59,020 nucleotides of DNA, taken from positions 1-59,020 of the forward strand of contig DDIU01000038.1 of assembly GCA_002338655.1 (NCBI GenBank), given 5' to 3'. Below the pieces are notes generated by a model. It searched no databases, had not been told where the DNA came from, and saw nothing but the letters and a program-made list of their open reading frames with translations. Made by a program: the position numbers and the translations under genes. The DNA comes from Flammeovirgaceae bacterium UBA1842. Its GTDB lineage: Bacteria; Bacteroidota; Bacteroidia; Cytophagales; Cyclobacteriaceae. Positions 42,406-52,392 of this stretch are shown here, in pieces; position 1 is the first letter of the stretch, and each line of letters opens with the position of its first letter.

Positions 42406-44532
42406 ATGAAGCCAAATTTTAGTCAAATAGCCTACAATCAATATGCTCCCAAAACACAAGCTGGAAGGGAGCAGGAAAATTGGCCTACTGCCGAAAAGGT
42501 GGCCATCAAACCAAAATACGATCCTAGTGACATTAAGGACATTGAACACATTGGATTTTCAGCCGGAGCCCCACCCTATTTACGTGGCCCCTACTCTACT
42601 ATGTATGCCGGTCGTGCATGGACCATTAGGCAATATGCAGGCTTTTCTACAGCCGAAGAGTCCAATGCCTTTTACAGGAAAAATCTAGCTGCTGGACAAA
42701 AAGGGCTTTCCGTAGCTTTCGACCTTGCTACCCACAGAGGCTATGATTCGGATCATCCGCGTGTGACAGGCGATGTCGGAAAAGCCGGAGTGGCCATTGA
42801 TACGGTGGAAGACATGAAAGTGCTTTTTGATCAGATTCCGCTGGATAAAATGTCTGTCTCCATGACCATGAACGGTGCGGTGTTACCCATAATGGCCTTC
42901 TATATTGTGGCGGCAGAAGAACAGGGGGTTAAACTTGATCAACTAAGTGGCACCATACAAAATGACATTTTGAAAGAGTTTATGGTGCGGAACACCTACA
43001 TCTATCCTCCGCTTCCCTCCATGAAATTAATTGCGGATATTTTTGAATTTACTTCCAATAAAATGCCCAAGTTCAATTCTATCAGTATCAGTGGGTACCA
43101 TATCCAGGAAGCGGGGGGCACAGCGGATATTGAATTGGCTTATACTTTGGCCGATGGCCTGGAGTATTTACGTACGGGCATCGGTACAGAAATGAAAATC
43201 GATGACTTTGCCCCAAGGCTTTCCTTTTTTTGGGGTATTGGCATGAATCACTTTATGGAGATTGCCAAATTGCGGGCTGGGCGATTGCTCTGGGCTAAGA
43301 TTGTCAGCCAATTCGATCCAAAAAATCCTAAATCATTGGCATTGAGGGCGCACTGCCAAACTTCAGGCTGGAGTTTAACTGAGCAGGACCCTTATAACAA
43401 TGTGACCAGGACATGTGTAGAAGCGTTAGCGGCCGCTTTGGGCGGCACACAGTCATTGCATACCAATGCGCTAGACGAAGCCATAGCTTTACCTACAGAC
43501 TATTCTGCAAGGATTGCACGTAACACACAAATCTACTTACAAAAGGAAATCAACATTACTAAAGTGGTAGACCCATGGGCAGGATCATATTATGTTGAAT
43601 ACCTAACTGATCAATTGGTGAAACGGGCCTGGAGCCTTATTGAGGAAGTTGAAGCGTTGGGTGGAATGACCAAAGCCATTGAAAGTGGTTTGCCAAAAAT
43701 GAGAATTGAAGAAGCCGCTGCCAGAAAGCAGGCAAGGATTGACTCTGGGAAAGATGTCATTGTTGGTGTAAATAGATACACTACTGATGAAAAACCGGAT
43801 TTTGATACTTTAGAGGTTGATAATACTAAGGTCCGCAATGGTCAAATAGCCAGACTCAAAGAAATCAAGGCAACGAGAAATAATGAAGCCGTGACCAAGT
43901 CCCTTGAAGCCCTTACATCAGCAGCAAAATCAGGTAAAGGCAATCTATTGGAACTTGCGGTAACTGCAGCAAGGCACAGGGCAAGTTTAGGTGAAATCTC
44001 AGATGCTTTGGAAAAAGTGTTTGGTAGGCATAAAGCCACCATTCGATCAATATCAGGTGTATACTCAGGAGAAGTGAAAATGGATAACAATTTTAAAGAA
44101 GCTAAACTACTGTCAGACAAATTTGCTGAAGTAGAAGGCCGCAGGCCAAGAATAATGGTTGCCAAAATGGGTCAGGATGGCCATGACAGAGGAGCCAAAG
44201 TGATAGCAACCAGTTTTGCTGACTTAGGCTTCGATGTAGATATCGGCCCTTTGTTCCAAACTCCTCAAGAAGTGGCCCTACAGGCTGCCGAGAACGATGT
44301 ACATGTTATTGGTGCCTCCAGTTTAGCGGCAGGACACAAGTCATTGATTCCAGAATTAATTGAAGCCTTAAAACAACTAGGTCGTGAAGATATTTTGGTC
44401 ATAGCCGGTGGAGTAATTCCCCCAAAAGATTATGACTTTCTCTATGAAGCAGGTGTAAGTGGTGTTTTTGGCCCGGGAACAGTAATTGCCGATGCCGCTA
44501 AGGACATTTTGAACAAATTGCTACAAGATTAA
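42406..44532 (+). CDS. mutB: Methylmalonyl-CoA mutase large (alpha) catalytic subunit
   Basis: About 708 residues. The N-terminal TIM barrel has RGPYSTMYAGRAWTIRQYAGFSTAEESNAFYR and the C-terminal domain has the base-off cobalamin signature GQDGHDRGAKVIA (lower-axial His593). It interconverts succinyl-CoA and methylmalonyl-CoA, feeding propionate metabolism. A TTG at 42391 would add five residues inside the small-subunit gene; the ATG at 42406, five bases after that gene's stop, is the better start. Confidence 0.95.
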   Translation: MKPNFSQIAYNQYAPKTQAGREQENWPTAEKVAIKPKYDPSDIKDIEHIGFSAGAPPYLRGPYSTMYAGRAWTIRQYAGFSTAEESNAFYRKNLAAGQKGLSVAFDLATHRGYDSDHPRVTGDVGKAGVAIDTVEDMKVLFDQIPLDKMSVSMTMNGAVLPIMAFYIVAAEEQGVKLDQLSGTIQNDILKEFMVRNTYIYPPLPSMKLIADIFEFTSNKMPKFNSISISGYHIQEAGGTADIELAYTLADGLEYLRTGIGTEMKIDDFAPRLSFFWGIGMNHFMEIAKLRAGRLLWAKIVSQFDPKNPKSLALRAHCQTSGWSLTEQDPYNNVTRTCVEALAAALGGTQSLHTNALDEAIALPTDYSARIARNTQIYLQKEINITKVVDPWAGSYYVEYLTDQLVKRAWSLIEEVEALGGMTKAIESGLPKMRIEEAAARKQARIDSGKDVIVGVNRYTTDEKPDFDTLEVDNTKVRNGQIARLKEIKATRNNEAVTKSLEALTSAAKSGKGNLLELAVTAARHRASLGEISDALEKVFGRHKATIRSISGVYSGEVKMDNNFKEAKLLSDKFAEVEGRRPRIMVAKMGQDGHDRGAKVIATSFADLGFDVDIGPLFQTPQEVALQAAENDVHVIGASSLAAGHKSLIPELIEALKQLGREDILVIAGGVIPPKDYDFLYEAGVSGVFGPGTVIADAAKDILNKLLQD

Positions 44533-44586
44533 TTTAATAGACTGGTTTTCAGTAATTTTATACACTACTCAAAAAATTTTAAGCAT

Positions 44587-47500
44587 ATGGATTCTATTAA
44601 GTGGAAAGCAACACTCATTGTCCTTATTACAGCCTTATTAATAAATACGAACGGATATGCTCAGAAATGGGATAAATATCTTGTCAAATCTGAAGGTCAA
44701 TATGAACAAGGGGATTATGTAAAAGCCACGAAAACTTTAGAGAAGTTTAAAAAGAAGGTGACCAAAAAGCTGGGGGCCAACAATGCCTATATGCCCAATT
44801 ATTACCTTCGTTCGGCTAAATACAACCTCGCTTTAGGCTACCTCTCCACTTTTGAAAACCTGATTGAAGAATCTTTAAAATCAAGCAGTTCCATCAATGG
44901 GGAGAACAGTGTTGCCGATTGTTTAAATAAAGTAGGTGTTGCGGAGGTTATGGCCCAATATGGCAATTATTTACAAGCAAGGAAATACTTAGAAGATGCT
45001 TTGGCGGTATTAAAAACAACTGATGCCTATGATGACAATCTACATGCTAAAACAGACTTGGTAATGGCGCAGATACTTACTGGACAGGGGTACTACAAAG
45101 AATCTTTGGTGTTTATTGACAGTAATATGGAGTATTTGAGAACAAGGGCTGTAACCAAAGAAAGTTATGTTGATGAATCAGGTAAGCTAAAAACCAGAAG
45201 GTTATCTGAAGAAGAGGTAAAAGATCGACTAGGTGACTATGCCACATTACTAACCCTTAAATCAAATACACTTAGGATGAAGGGTAACTTTAAAAGTGCT
45301 GATAGTGCTTTTGTTCGTTCTGAAGCCTGGATAACCGATAATTTAGGCAAACAAAGTATCTATTATGTCAACAATCAACTTCTCCAAGGTAAGCTACTGG
45401 TGGAAAACGGATTGGATGTTGAAAACATGCCACGTGAGACCCGATTCGATAAAACCTTAAGTTACTTAAAAAGGGAGCATGAAGAATCACATTACCTGGC
45501 CTTTGAATTATATGAAACCTTACTAAAGCAGTACCTCTACACAGGTGAAAAAAGTAAGTATAAAAATGTAAAAATTGAATATGAAAAAGCCATAAAAAAG
45601 AATTTCAAAAGGACCAGCCTCCATTATATCAATCTGGAAACCATTGAGTTTGATGCCAAACTCACTAAAGACAAAACCCGAAATATAGGGACACAAGCCA
45701 GTGCTATTTTGGCTACTACCCGGGCACTACCCAAAAACCACGAAAAACGAATATCACTGTTGGAGTTTTTATACAACCTTGATATCCAACAACAACAATT
45801 CACTGCTGCGGAGAAGAACCTCCAAGAAATATTGGAAATCAAAAAGAACCTGTATGGTGAGGAATCTCCCGCTTATCATTTAGCAAAAATACAGCTGGCC
45901 AATTATTACCTTGACTATACTGACAAGATTAAGGATGCTGAGAATATATATAAGCAAAGCTTTTTTGAAATAGTTGATAAAGAAATAGACCCATGGCATA
46001 AAGATTATGTGAATATCTTAAACCATTTGTCAGCATTTTATGAGAGCACCGATCAATATAAATTGGCAGCTGACATGCTCGACCAAGCACTAAATGCTGC
46101 TCGGGCAAAATATGATAACCAAGATCCTGATTATGGGGTGGAGTTGAACGAAATAGCCAAACTGCAGATCAAATTAGGTAATTATGAAGAAGCCCAAACT
46201 AACATAAAAGATGCTGTTCTAATACTTGAAAAGGAAAGAAAGAACGAATTCCGAGTAGTTGATTACGTGGGTGCTTTAGAAACACAAGCGAAGTTATTTG
46301 CTATTCAAGGTCTTTTTGATGAAGCTGAATCCAATATTTATAATTCTGGAAAGCTTTTGAGAAGAGCGGAAACGACTGTTGTGTATAATGAACTGGCAGC
46401 CGCTGAAGATTTGTCGAGTCTTTATATCACACTAGGAAAATATACCGACACAAAAGAGCTACTGGAAACTCTGCTTAAAGAATATCAAAAACGATATGGT
46501 ACCACCTCCAGAAGGCTTTTGATTCCGCTGGTGAACGATGGCAGGCTACAATTAATTAATGGAGATTATACTGAGGCAGAAAAAACAGCATTAAGGGCAA
46601 AAAACATAGCCACCACTATTTTTGGTGATAAATCCTCTAAAGTAGCACCTTCTCTATTGTTGTTATCGGAGATTTATACAAGCCTTGGCGATTATGAAAA
46701 AGCTGAAACTAACATTAAGAATGCCATTGCCATTCAGCAAGTTCAGTTTGGGAGTAGTCATGTAGATGTAGGAAAAGCCCTTACACAACTAGGTATTATT
46801 AAATTCCATAAAGGGGATAACATAATGGAAGTGGAAGCCATTATGGATGAAGCTAAAGAAATAATCGTTGCCAAGCTGGGCAATAGAAATCCAACCTATG
46901 CCAATTTATTAATAGATTTCGCAAAAATTTATATTTCTGCACAGAAATATGATGAGGCTTTTAATGCCCTTACCTTGGCAGAAAATATATGGATTGCTAA
47001 AGTTGGCAAAAGAAATAATATCAACTTAGCAGCCATTTATACACTTACAGGTGACATCCATTACCTCCAGAGCCACTATGATCAAGCAGAGGATAGTTAT
47101 GAAAAGTCGAAGAAACTGTACGAGAAATTCTTCAACCGCAATCACCCTGAATATGTGCGGATACTTTCAAAACTTAGTAAAGTGTACTATATGGAAGGTG
47201 ATACTAAGCGATCGTTACAAAACATAGAAGAAGCACTTGCCAATTACCAAAATTTCATCAAAGATTACTTCCCTGCATTAAGTGAAAGGGAGAAGGCCAA
47301 GTATTGGAATACAATCAAATCAGATTATGAATTTTACAATACGCTAGCATTCAAATTAAAAGATGAAAACCCGAAAATTATTGGCAATGTCTATAACAAC
47401 GCATTATTGACAAAAGCCATTTTACTTAATTCATCAATAAAGATTCGGGAGAGAATACTAAACAGTAATGATGAAGACCTAAAGGCTAAATACAATGGCT

Positions 47501-48822
47501 GGTTAGAGAAAAAAGAGCAGCTCACCAATGTGCTGTCAATGAGCATAGAGCAATTACAGGAAAATCAAATTGACCCGGTTGTGTTGAGTGCAGAGGTAGA
47601 AAGACTTGAGAAAGATTTAAGTGAGAAATCACAGCTTTTTTCGCAGAGTTTTGAAGACAAAAAGATCGTTTGGGACAATGTGCGTAATGCATTGAAACCC
47701 AATGAAGTGGCTATTGAAATGGTAAGGTATCGATATTTCGATCATATATTCACTGACTCCATAGTGTATGCGGCCATGTATGTGAAAAATGAAAAAGCTA
47801 ATCCACGTCCTGAAGTGGTGCTAATAAGTGATGGACAGGAACTTGAAAATAGATACTTCAAAAATTACAGAAACAGCATTATTTTCAGATTAGCTGATGC
47901 ATACAGTTATGAGAAATATTGGAAGCCCCTTGAAAGTGTTGTTGGCCCCTATGCCACAGTATACTTAAGTGCTGATGGTGTTTATAACCAAATCAATTTA
48001 GAGGCGGTACCTACCCATGATGGTAAATATGTCATTGATGAATCCAACATCATATTGGTGAGTAATACCAAAGACATATATCTGAGGCAAATTACAACCA
48101 GGTTGGTTCAGGATGAGAAACGGGCATCCATGTTTGGAAACCCCAATTTTTATCTGACGGCCAATACCGGAGACATAAGCTCCTTACCTGGAACCGAGAA
48201 GGAGATCACAGAGCTCAAAGACCTTCTCAAAACAAAAGGCTGGATAACTAACTCTTATACCGAAAAAGATGCCAGCGAAGAGCAGGTGAAAAAAATCGAC
48301 AATCCAAAAATATTCCATATTGCCACACATGGTTTCTTCTCCCCTAAACATGAGTTAGATGCCAGTGAGGAATTAACATTGAGTGAGTCCGAGGCATCTG
48401 AAAATCCTTTATTACGAACAGGTCTATTACTTACGGGTGCTGGTGATGTGTTAAATGAAACCTCGTTCAATTACAATGTTGAGAGTGGTATTTTGACTGC
48501 CTATGAGGCCATGAACCTCAACCTTGACCATACCGATTTAGTGGTACTAAGTGCCTGTGAAACAGGGCTAGGTGAATTGGCGGTTGGAGAGGGAGTATAT
48601 GGTCTTCAACGGGCATTTCTAGTAGCTGGGGCAAAAACTTTGATCATGAGTATGTTTAAAGTAGATGATGAGGCAACCCAGAAGCTGATGATCAAATTTT
48701 ACAAAAAATGGCTTGAAACCGGTGAAAAGCGAGAGTCTTTTGTTGCGGCTAAAAAGGAGTTGCGTTTAGAATATGGTGATCCAATATTCTGGGGTTCTTT
48801 TATCATGATCGGTCTGGACTGA
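44587..48822 (+). CDS. Exported TPR protein with C-terminal CHAT (caspase-like) protease domain
   Basis: A 1411-residue protein. A signal peptide (1-25, ending NGYAQ) is followed by many tetratricopeptide repeats (about 30-930), a helical linker and a CHAT domain (about 1090-1411). The His-Cys dyad is intact: His1248 in HIATHGFF and Cys1324 in VVLSACETGLGE. CHAT domains are caspase-clan cysteine peptidases; some cut substrates in defence (for example CRISPR-linked TPR-CHAT), but those are cytosolic. The signal peptide here suggests a periplasmic or surface role. It is 54 bases after mutB and followed by exported-protein genes. Confidence 0.88.
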   Translation: MDSIKWKATLIVLITALLINTNGYAQKWDKYLVKSEGQYEQGDYVKATKTLEKFKKKVTKKLGANNAYMPNYYLRSAKYNLALGYLSTFENLIEESLKSSSSINGENSVADCLNKVGVAEVMAQYGNYLQARKYLEDALAVLKTTDAYDDNLHAKTDLVMAQILTGQGYYKESLVFIDSNMEYLRTRAVTKESYVDESGKLKTRRLSEEEVKDRLGDYATLLTLKSNTLRMKGNFKSADSAFVRSEAWITDNLGKQSIYYVNNQLLQGKLLVENGLDVENMPRETRFDKTLSYLKREHEESHYLAFELYETLLKQYLYTGEKSKYKNVKIEYEKAIKKNFKRTSLHYINLETIEFDAKLTKDKTRNIGTQASAILATTRALPKNHEKRISLLEFLYNLDIQQQQFTAAEKNLQEILEIKKNLYGEESPAYHLAKIQLANYYLDYTDKIKDAENIYKQSFFEIVDKEIDPWHKDYVNILNHLSAFYESTDQYKLAADMLDQALNAARAKYDNQDPDYGVELNEIAKLQIKLGNYEEAQTNIKDAVLILEKERKNEFRVVDYVGALETQAKLFAIQGLFDEAESNIYNSGKLLRRAETTVVYNELAAAEDLSSLYITLGKYTDTKELLETLLKEYQKRYGTTSRRLLIPLVNDGRLQLINGDYTEAEKTALRAKNIATTIFGDKSSKVAPSLLLLSEIYTSLGDYEKAETNIKNAIAIQQVQFGSSHVDVGKALTQLGIIKFHKGDNIMEVEAIMDEAKEIIVAKLGNRNPTYANLLIDFAKIYISAQKYDEAFNALTLAENIWIAKVGKRNNINLAAIYTLTGDIHYLQSHYDQAEDSYEKSKKLYEKFFNRNHPEYVRILSKLSKVYYMEGDTKRSLQNIEEALANYQNFIKDYFPALSEREKAKYWNTIKSDYEFYNTLAFKLKDENPKIIGNVYNNALLTKAILLNSSIKIRERILNSNDEDLKAKYNGWLEKKEQLTNVLSMSIEQLQENQIDPVVLSAEVERLEKDLSEKSQLFSQSFEDKKIVWDNVRNALKPNEVAIEMVRYRYFDHIFTDSIVYAAMYVKNEKANPRPEVVLISDGQELENRYFKNYRNSIIFRLADAYSYEKYWKPLESVVGPYATVYLSADGVYNQINLEAVPTHDGKYVIDESNIILVSNTKDIYLRQITTRLVQDEKRASMFGNPNFYLTANTGDISSLPGTEKEITELKDLLKTKGWITNSYTEKDASEEQVKKIDNPKIFHIATHGFFSPKHELDASEELTLSESEASENPLLRTGLLLTGAGDVLNETSFNYNVESGILTAYEAMNLNLDHTDLVVLSACETGLGELAVGEGVYGLQRAFLVAGAKTLIMSMFKVDDEATQKLMIKFYKKWLETGEKRESFVAAKKELRLEYGDPIFWGSFIMIGLD

Positions 48823-48940
48823 TCATATTCTTTCACCGACCCTCTGTTAATATAGTCTAGCAATAAGGCCTATTTATCTTATTGTACGATGTTTGATTAT
48901 GTTACTTGATTATTATTGCTTAACGAAAACACTTTAAAAT

Positions 48941-49498
48941 ATGAACTTCAGATTATTATTATTGTCTGTGCTAGGGCTTTTTACCATTGTGAGTTGCAAT
49001 ACCGTAACTATTGAAACCAGTGATCAATTTAATGTAGTGGAATTACCCGAAGGCACGATTATTTATATGAATAAAAATTCTGAGCTTGTCTATCCTAAAA
49101 ATTTCACTCAAAACAGAACCGTTAGCCTAACGGGTGAAGCCTATTTCGATGTATCAAAAAATGGTAGTCCATTTAATATCAAAACCGAACAAGGTGACAT
49201 TTTAATTACAGGAACCAAATTGAATGTAAACACTAACAATGATGAGCTTGAAGTGGAAGTGGATGAAGGTGCAATAGAGGTGACGGCCAATAAAATTAAA
49301 CATGCCGTAAAACGGGGTGAGCGGATCGTTTACAATGCGGTAAAGAACAATTTTAATAAAGAAAAAGGGCAGCGTAAATTTGAAGGCTGGATGAGTCAAC
49401 TTGATCGGGATTTAAACAAATTGGGTAACAAAATGGAAAAGGGGATCAAGAAAGGCAGCGATAAAGCGGGGGAGAAATTGAAGAAAATAATAAAATAA
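48941..49498 (+). CDS. FecR-domain lipoprotein
   Basis: A 185-residue protein with a lipobox near VSCN (Cys19), a FecR-type beta domain (LPEGTIIYMNKNSELVYPKNFTQNRTVSLTGEAYFDVSKNG..., then GDILITGTKLNVN and VDEGAIEV) and a Lys-rich amphipathic C terminus (about 145-185). It lacks the anti-sigma N-terminal helix and membrane segment of true FecR, and no sigma factor gene is nearby, so it is not a standard surface-signalling regulator. Nine bases separate it from the next gene. Role unknown; the beta domain may bind a partner in the envelope. Confidence 0.75.
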   Translation: MNFRLLLLSVLGLFTIVSCNTVTIETSDQFNVVELPEGTIIYMNKNSELVYPKNFTQNRTVSLTGEAYFDVSKNGSPFNIKTEQGDILITGTKLNVNTNNDELEVEVDEGAIEVTANKIKHAVKRGERIVYNAVKNNFNKEKGQRKFEGWMSQLDRDLNKLGNKMEKGIKKGSDKAGEKLKKIIK

Positions 49499-49507
49499 GA
49501 AACACGT

Positions 49508-51052
49508 ATGCATAAAAATTTAGTGACAGCATTATTGCTGCTAGTAAGTTTAGCTACTTCTGCACAGACTTTTGTTTTTAATCTGCCCCAATTGGAGAGT
49601 TGGTATAATGTGGACGAAGGTGATACGCTCCAATATAAATTTGAAATCACTAATCGGGATACCCTTGAATTTAAATATCGTCTGATTCATGATAATGATA
49701 TTAGTGTCCATTTTGATTCACTGGGAAATTTCCTTTGGATTCCAAGTTACGATTTGGTCAGCCGTATAGAAGAAAGCAAGCAGTTTAGCTTTATACTCGA
49801 AGCTTATAATGGGGACGAGAAAATCAGTAAGGAATTACAGTTTGAAATATTTCATAAGAATAGGACCCCAATAGTTGAAAACTTGCCCCTATTTTATGTA
49901 AAACAATATACCACCAATGTATATAACCTTAATAAGCTAGATCAGATCAAAGATCCTGACAATGACCCCATTGTATTCATACCCGTACAAGAGTCGATGC
50001 CACAAGGAGCTACCCTTTCTGAGCTTGGCACATTCAAATGGCAACCCTCACGATTACAATTTAGGCGACTTTATGGGAAGCCAATTTCTGTCGAGTTCAT
50101 CGTGCAGGATCAGCCATTTAAAAAGGAGACCCGAGGGGTATTTAAAATCTCCCAAACTCAATTGGACCTACCTCCCGAAGTCCTTATTGTACCTTCCGAT
50201 ACCTTAATTTCGGCTAAAGAAGATGATGTTGTTAACCTAAATTTATACATCACCGATCCCAATGGTGATGATAATATTATGGATGTTGGTTTTTTGTCCA
50301 ATAACAACAAAGTAACAAAAGATGCGCTTGTTAAGAACACGGCAACACAATGGGAGTTTAAATGGACTCCCGGTTATGATTTTATTGATGAGGTTGGCGG
50401 GGTAGATACCATAGCCCTCACGTTTTTTGCTATTGATAAGTCGGGAATAAAGAATGACAAGAAAGTCTTGGTCAGGGTGGTAGATTCTGAAAACATTGAA
50501 AAATTGGACAACCGTCTGTTCCAGAAATACAAAGGAATATTAATACAGTCAATGGATTTAATAGCTCAACTGGATGACAATCAGAAAAAGCTTAACAAGC
50601 AGCTGAAAAAAGCAAAAAAGGGAAAGAAGAAAAGATCAATTTTAAATGCCTCATTAGGCGCAATTACCGGAGTCTCCCCTGTTTTCATTGATGGGGTTTC
50701 CAAAGATTATGTGACCGGAATAGGTGGTACAGCTGTGCTTACACTCGGTACTTTGGAAGCTACAGAAGTGATGGGACGTTCCAAAGATGAGCTGCTGGAA
50801 AGACTAAAAATCAATATTGATATCCGAAATCAACTGCAAGCTGAAGGTGATCGGTTTGCAAGGCAATATGCCTTAAAAGTGAAGCGTAGAGACAAAGAAT
50901 TCAATGTGGATAGTGAAAAGCTAAAAGCGCAATTGAACAACAAGCAATTGATCTTATTAGAACTCCCAGCAGATTGGACCAACTCCTCAGAGCCCACTGA
51001 TAAAAATATCAGAAAGGCTTTTCCTGATTATAATAATGAAGGTTTTGAATAA
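49508..51052 (+). CDS. Exported Ig-like domain protein of unknown function
   Basis: A 514-residue protein with a signal peptide (1-20, ending TSAQ), two or three Ig/cadherin-like domains (about 22-330; for example QGATLSELGTFKWQPSRLQFRRLYG and VNLNLYITDPNGDDN, KWTPGYDFIDEVGG), then a Lys-rich coiled coil (355-380) and a Gly-rich hydrophobic stretch (about 385-430) that could form a membrane hairpin, and a charged tail. I do not know the family. It is 9 bases after the FecR-domain gene, so the two are one transcript. The ending is normal. Confidence 0.72.
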   Translation: MHKNLVTALLLLVSLATSAQTFVFNLPQLESWYNVDEGDTLQYKFEITNRDTLEFKYRLIHDNDISVHFDSLGNFLWIPSYDLVSRIEESKQFSFILEAYNGDEKISKELQFEIFHKNRTPIVENLPLFYVKQYTTNVYNLNKLDQIKDPDNDPIVFIPVQESMPQGATLSELGTFKWQPSRLQFRRLYGKPISVEFIVQDQPFKKETRGVFKISQTQLDLPPEVLIVPSDTLISAKEDDVVNLNLYITDPNGDDNIMDVGFLSNNNKVTKDALVKNTATQWEFKWTPGYDFIDEVGGVDTIALTFFAIDKSGIKNDKKVLVRVVDSENIEKLDNRLFQKYKGILIQSMDLIAQLDDNQKKLNKQLKKAKKGKKKRSILNASLGAITGVSPVFIDGVSKDYVTGIGGTAVLTLGTLEATEVMGRSKDELLERLKINIDIRNQLQAEGDRFARQYALKVKRRDKEFNVDSEKLKAQLNNKQLILLELPADWTNSSEPTDKNIRKAFPDYNNEGFE

Positions 51053-51128
51053 TTTACGCTAGAAGCTAGGAGATTCTGGTAAATTGATAAATTCATTCGT
51101 ATTTTGAACAGAATATCAAAAGTTGATC

Positions 51129-52382
51129 ATGATCAAACGAACCATTTTTATTGCCCCCCTTATTCTGATTATTATTTCATGTTCAGAAAATAGGTACGAC
51201 CCGGAAAGAAAATTTGAAGACATCCAACAGGGTTTGCTGACCCAATTTATCTTAACTGAAGACAGCACAGTTATAGAATTGCCTGAAGGTCACTTTATTT
51301 TTGACAAGAGCCTTATCCTTGAAGGGAAACATAACATTAGAATAAAAGGACAGGGAATCGATAAAACAGTGCTTTCTTTTAAAGATCAAAAGCAAGGTGC
51401 TGAGGGCATCCGAATAGCTAATTGTACTGATATTGTACTCGAAGATTTTAGTATTGAAGATGCAGCTGGCGATAACATCAAAGTAACAGATACTGATGGC
51501 ATCACTTTTAGAAGGGTAAAATCTGCCTGGACTGGGGAAGTGTCAGCAAAGAATGGGGCTTATGGCCTGTATCCTGTCCTTTGTAAAAATGTGATGATTG
51601 AAGAATGTGAGGTGATGGGCGCGAGTGATGCCGGTATTTATGTTGGGCAATCTGAACAGGTCATTATTAGAAATAACACTGTATACTGGAATGTAGCGGG
51701 CATAGAAAGTGAAAATTCAGCACATGTGATAATACATGATAACAAAGCCTACAATAATACCGGTGGAATACTGGTGTTTGATTTGCCGGGATTGACCAGA
51801 TATGGTAATGACATCAAAGTCTATGGCAATGAAATTGTCGAAAACAACATGGAAAACTTTGCCCCGGCAGGTAATATAGTTGGCGTGGTGCCAAAAGGGA
51901 CGGGCATTTTGATACTGGCCACTGAAGGTGTAGAAGTTTTTAACAATATAATAAGTGATAATAAAACCATTGGGGTGGCTATCGTGAGTTATGAATTGGT
52001 GGCCGCATTGGATAGTGGTGATGGGGAGGGAACAGACGCTGGCACTGCCCGTACTGTCAATGACAACTACAAGACCGACACACTTTACAATCCCTATCCA
52101 AGACGGATATTCGTTCACAGCAACAATATTTCCTCCTCCTATTGGCTTCCAGCCTTAGACAATGATTTCGGTAAGCTTTTCGTCTATAATTTTGGATTTA
52201 ATTTACCATCTGTCGCATGGGATGGCATCCGAGCCCCTGAATATTATGTTGACGGCTCTATCAATCCACTCTATAAAATTTGTATAGATGAAGGCGAAGA
52301 TGTCATTACTACTGACTTAGATGCAGCCAATGATTTTGAGAACCTAACAAAAAATCCAGCCCTATTTTCGTGTGAATTGTGA
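51129..52382 (+). CDS. Parallel beta-helix lipoprotein
   Basis: A 417-residue protein with lipobox IIISC (Cys18) and right-handed parallel beta-helix repeats (about 60-330; NNTVYWNVAGIESENSAHVIIHDNKAYNN is one set of coils). Related proteins are carbohydrate-active or surface enzymes, but no catalytic set is evident; it fits the beta-helix family that neighbours SO_2930-type di-heme proteins. I start it at ATG 51129; the TTG two codons upstream gives the same frame. Ten bases precede the next gene. Confidence 0.85.
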   Translation: MIKRTIFIAPLILIIISCSENRYDPERKFEDIQQGLLTQFILTEDSTVIELPEGHFIFDKSLILEGKHNIRIKGQGIDKTVLSFKDQKQGAEGIRIANCTDIVLEDFSIEDAAGDNIKVTDTDGITFRRVKSAWTGEVSAKNGAYGLYPVLCKNVMIEECEVMGASDAGIYVGQSEQVIIRNNTVYWNVAGIESENSAHVIIHDNKAYNNTGGILVFDLPGLTRYGNDIKVYGNEIVENNMENFAPAGNIVGVVPKGTGILILATEGVEVFNNIISDNKTIGVAIVSYELVAALDSGDGEGTDAGTARTVNDNYKTDTLYNPYPRRIFVHSNNISSSYWLPALDNDFGKLFVYNFGFNLPSVAWDGIRAPEYYVDGSINPLYKICIDEGEDVITTDLDAANDFENLTKNPALFSCEL

Positions 52383-52392
52383 TATATAATTA

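Noticed and set aside
51717..52118. 133-residue minus-strand frame inside the beta-helix gene
   Set aside because: Antisense shadow with many histidines from reversed repeat codons; no homology pattern.
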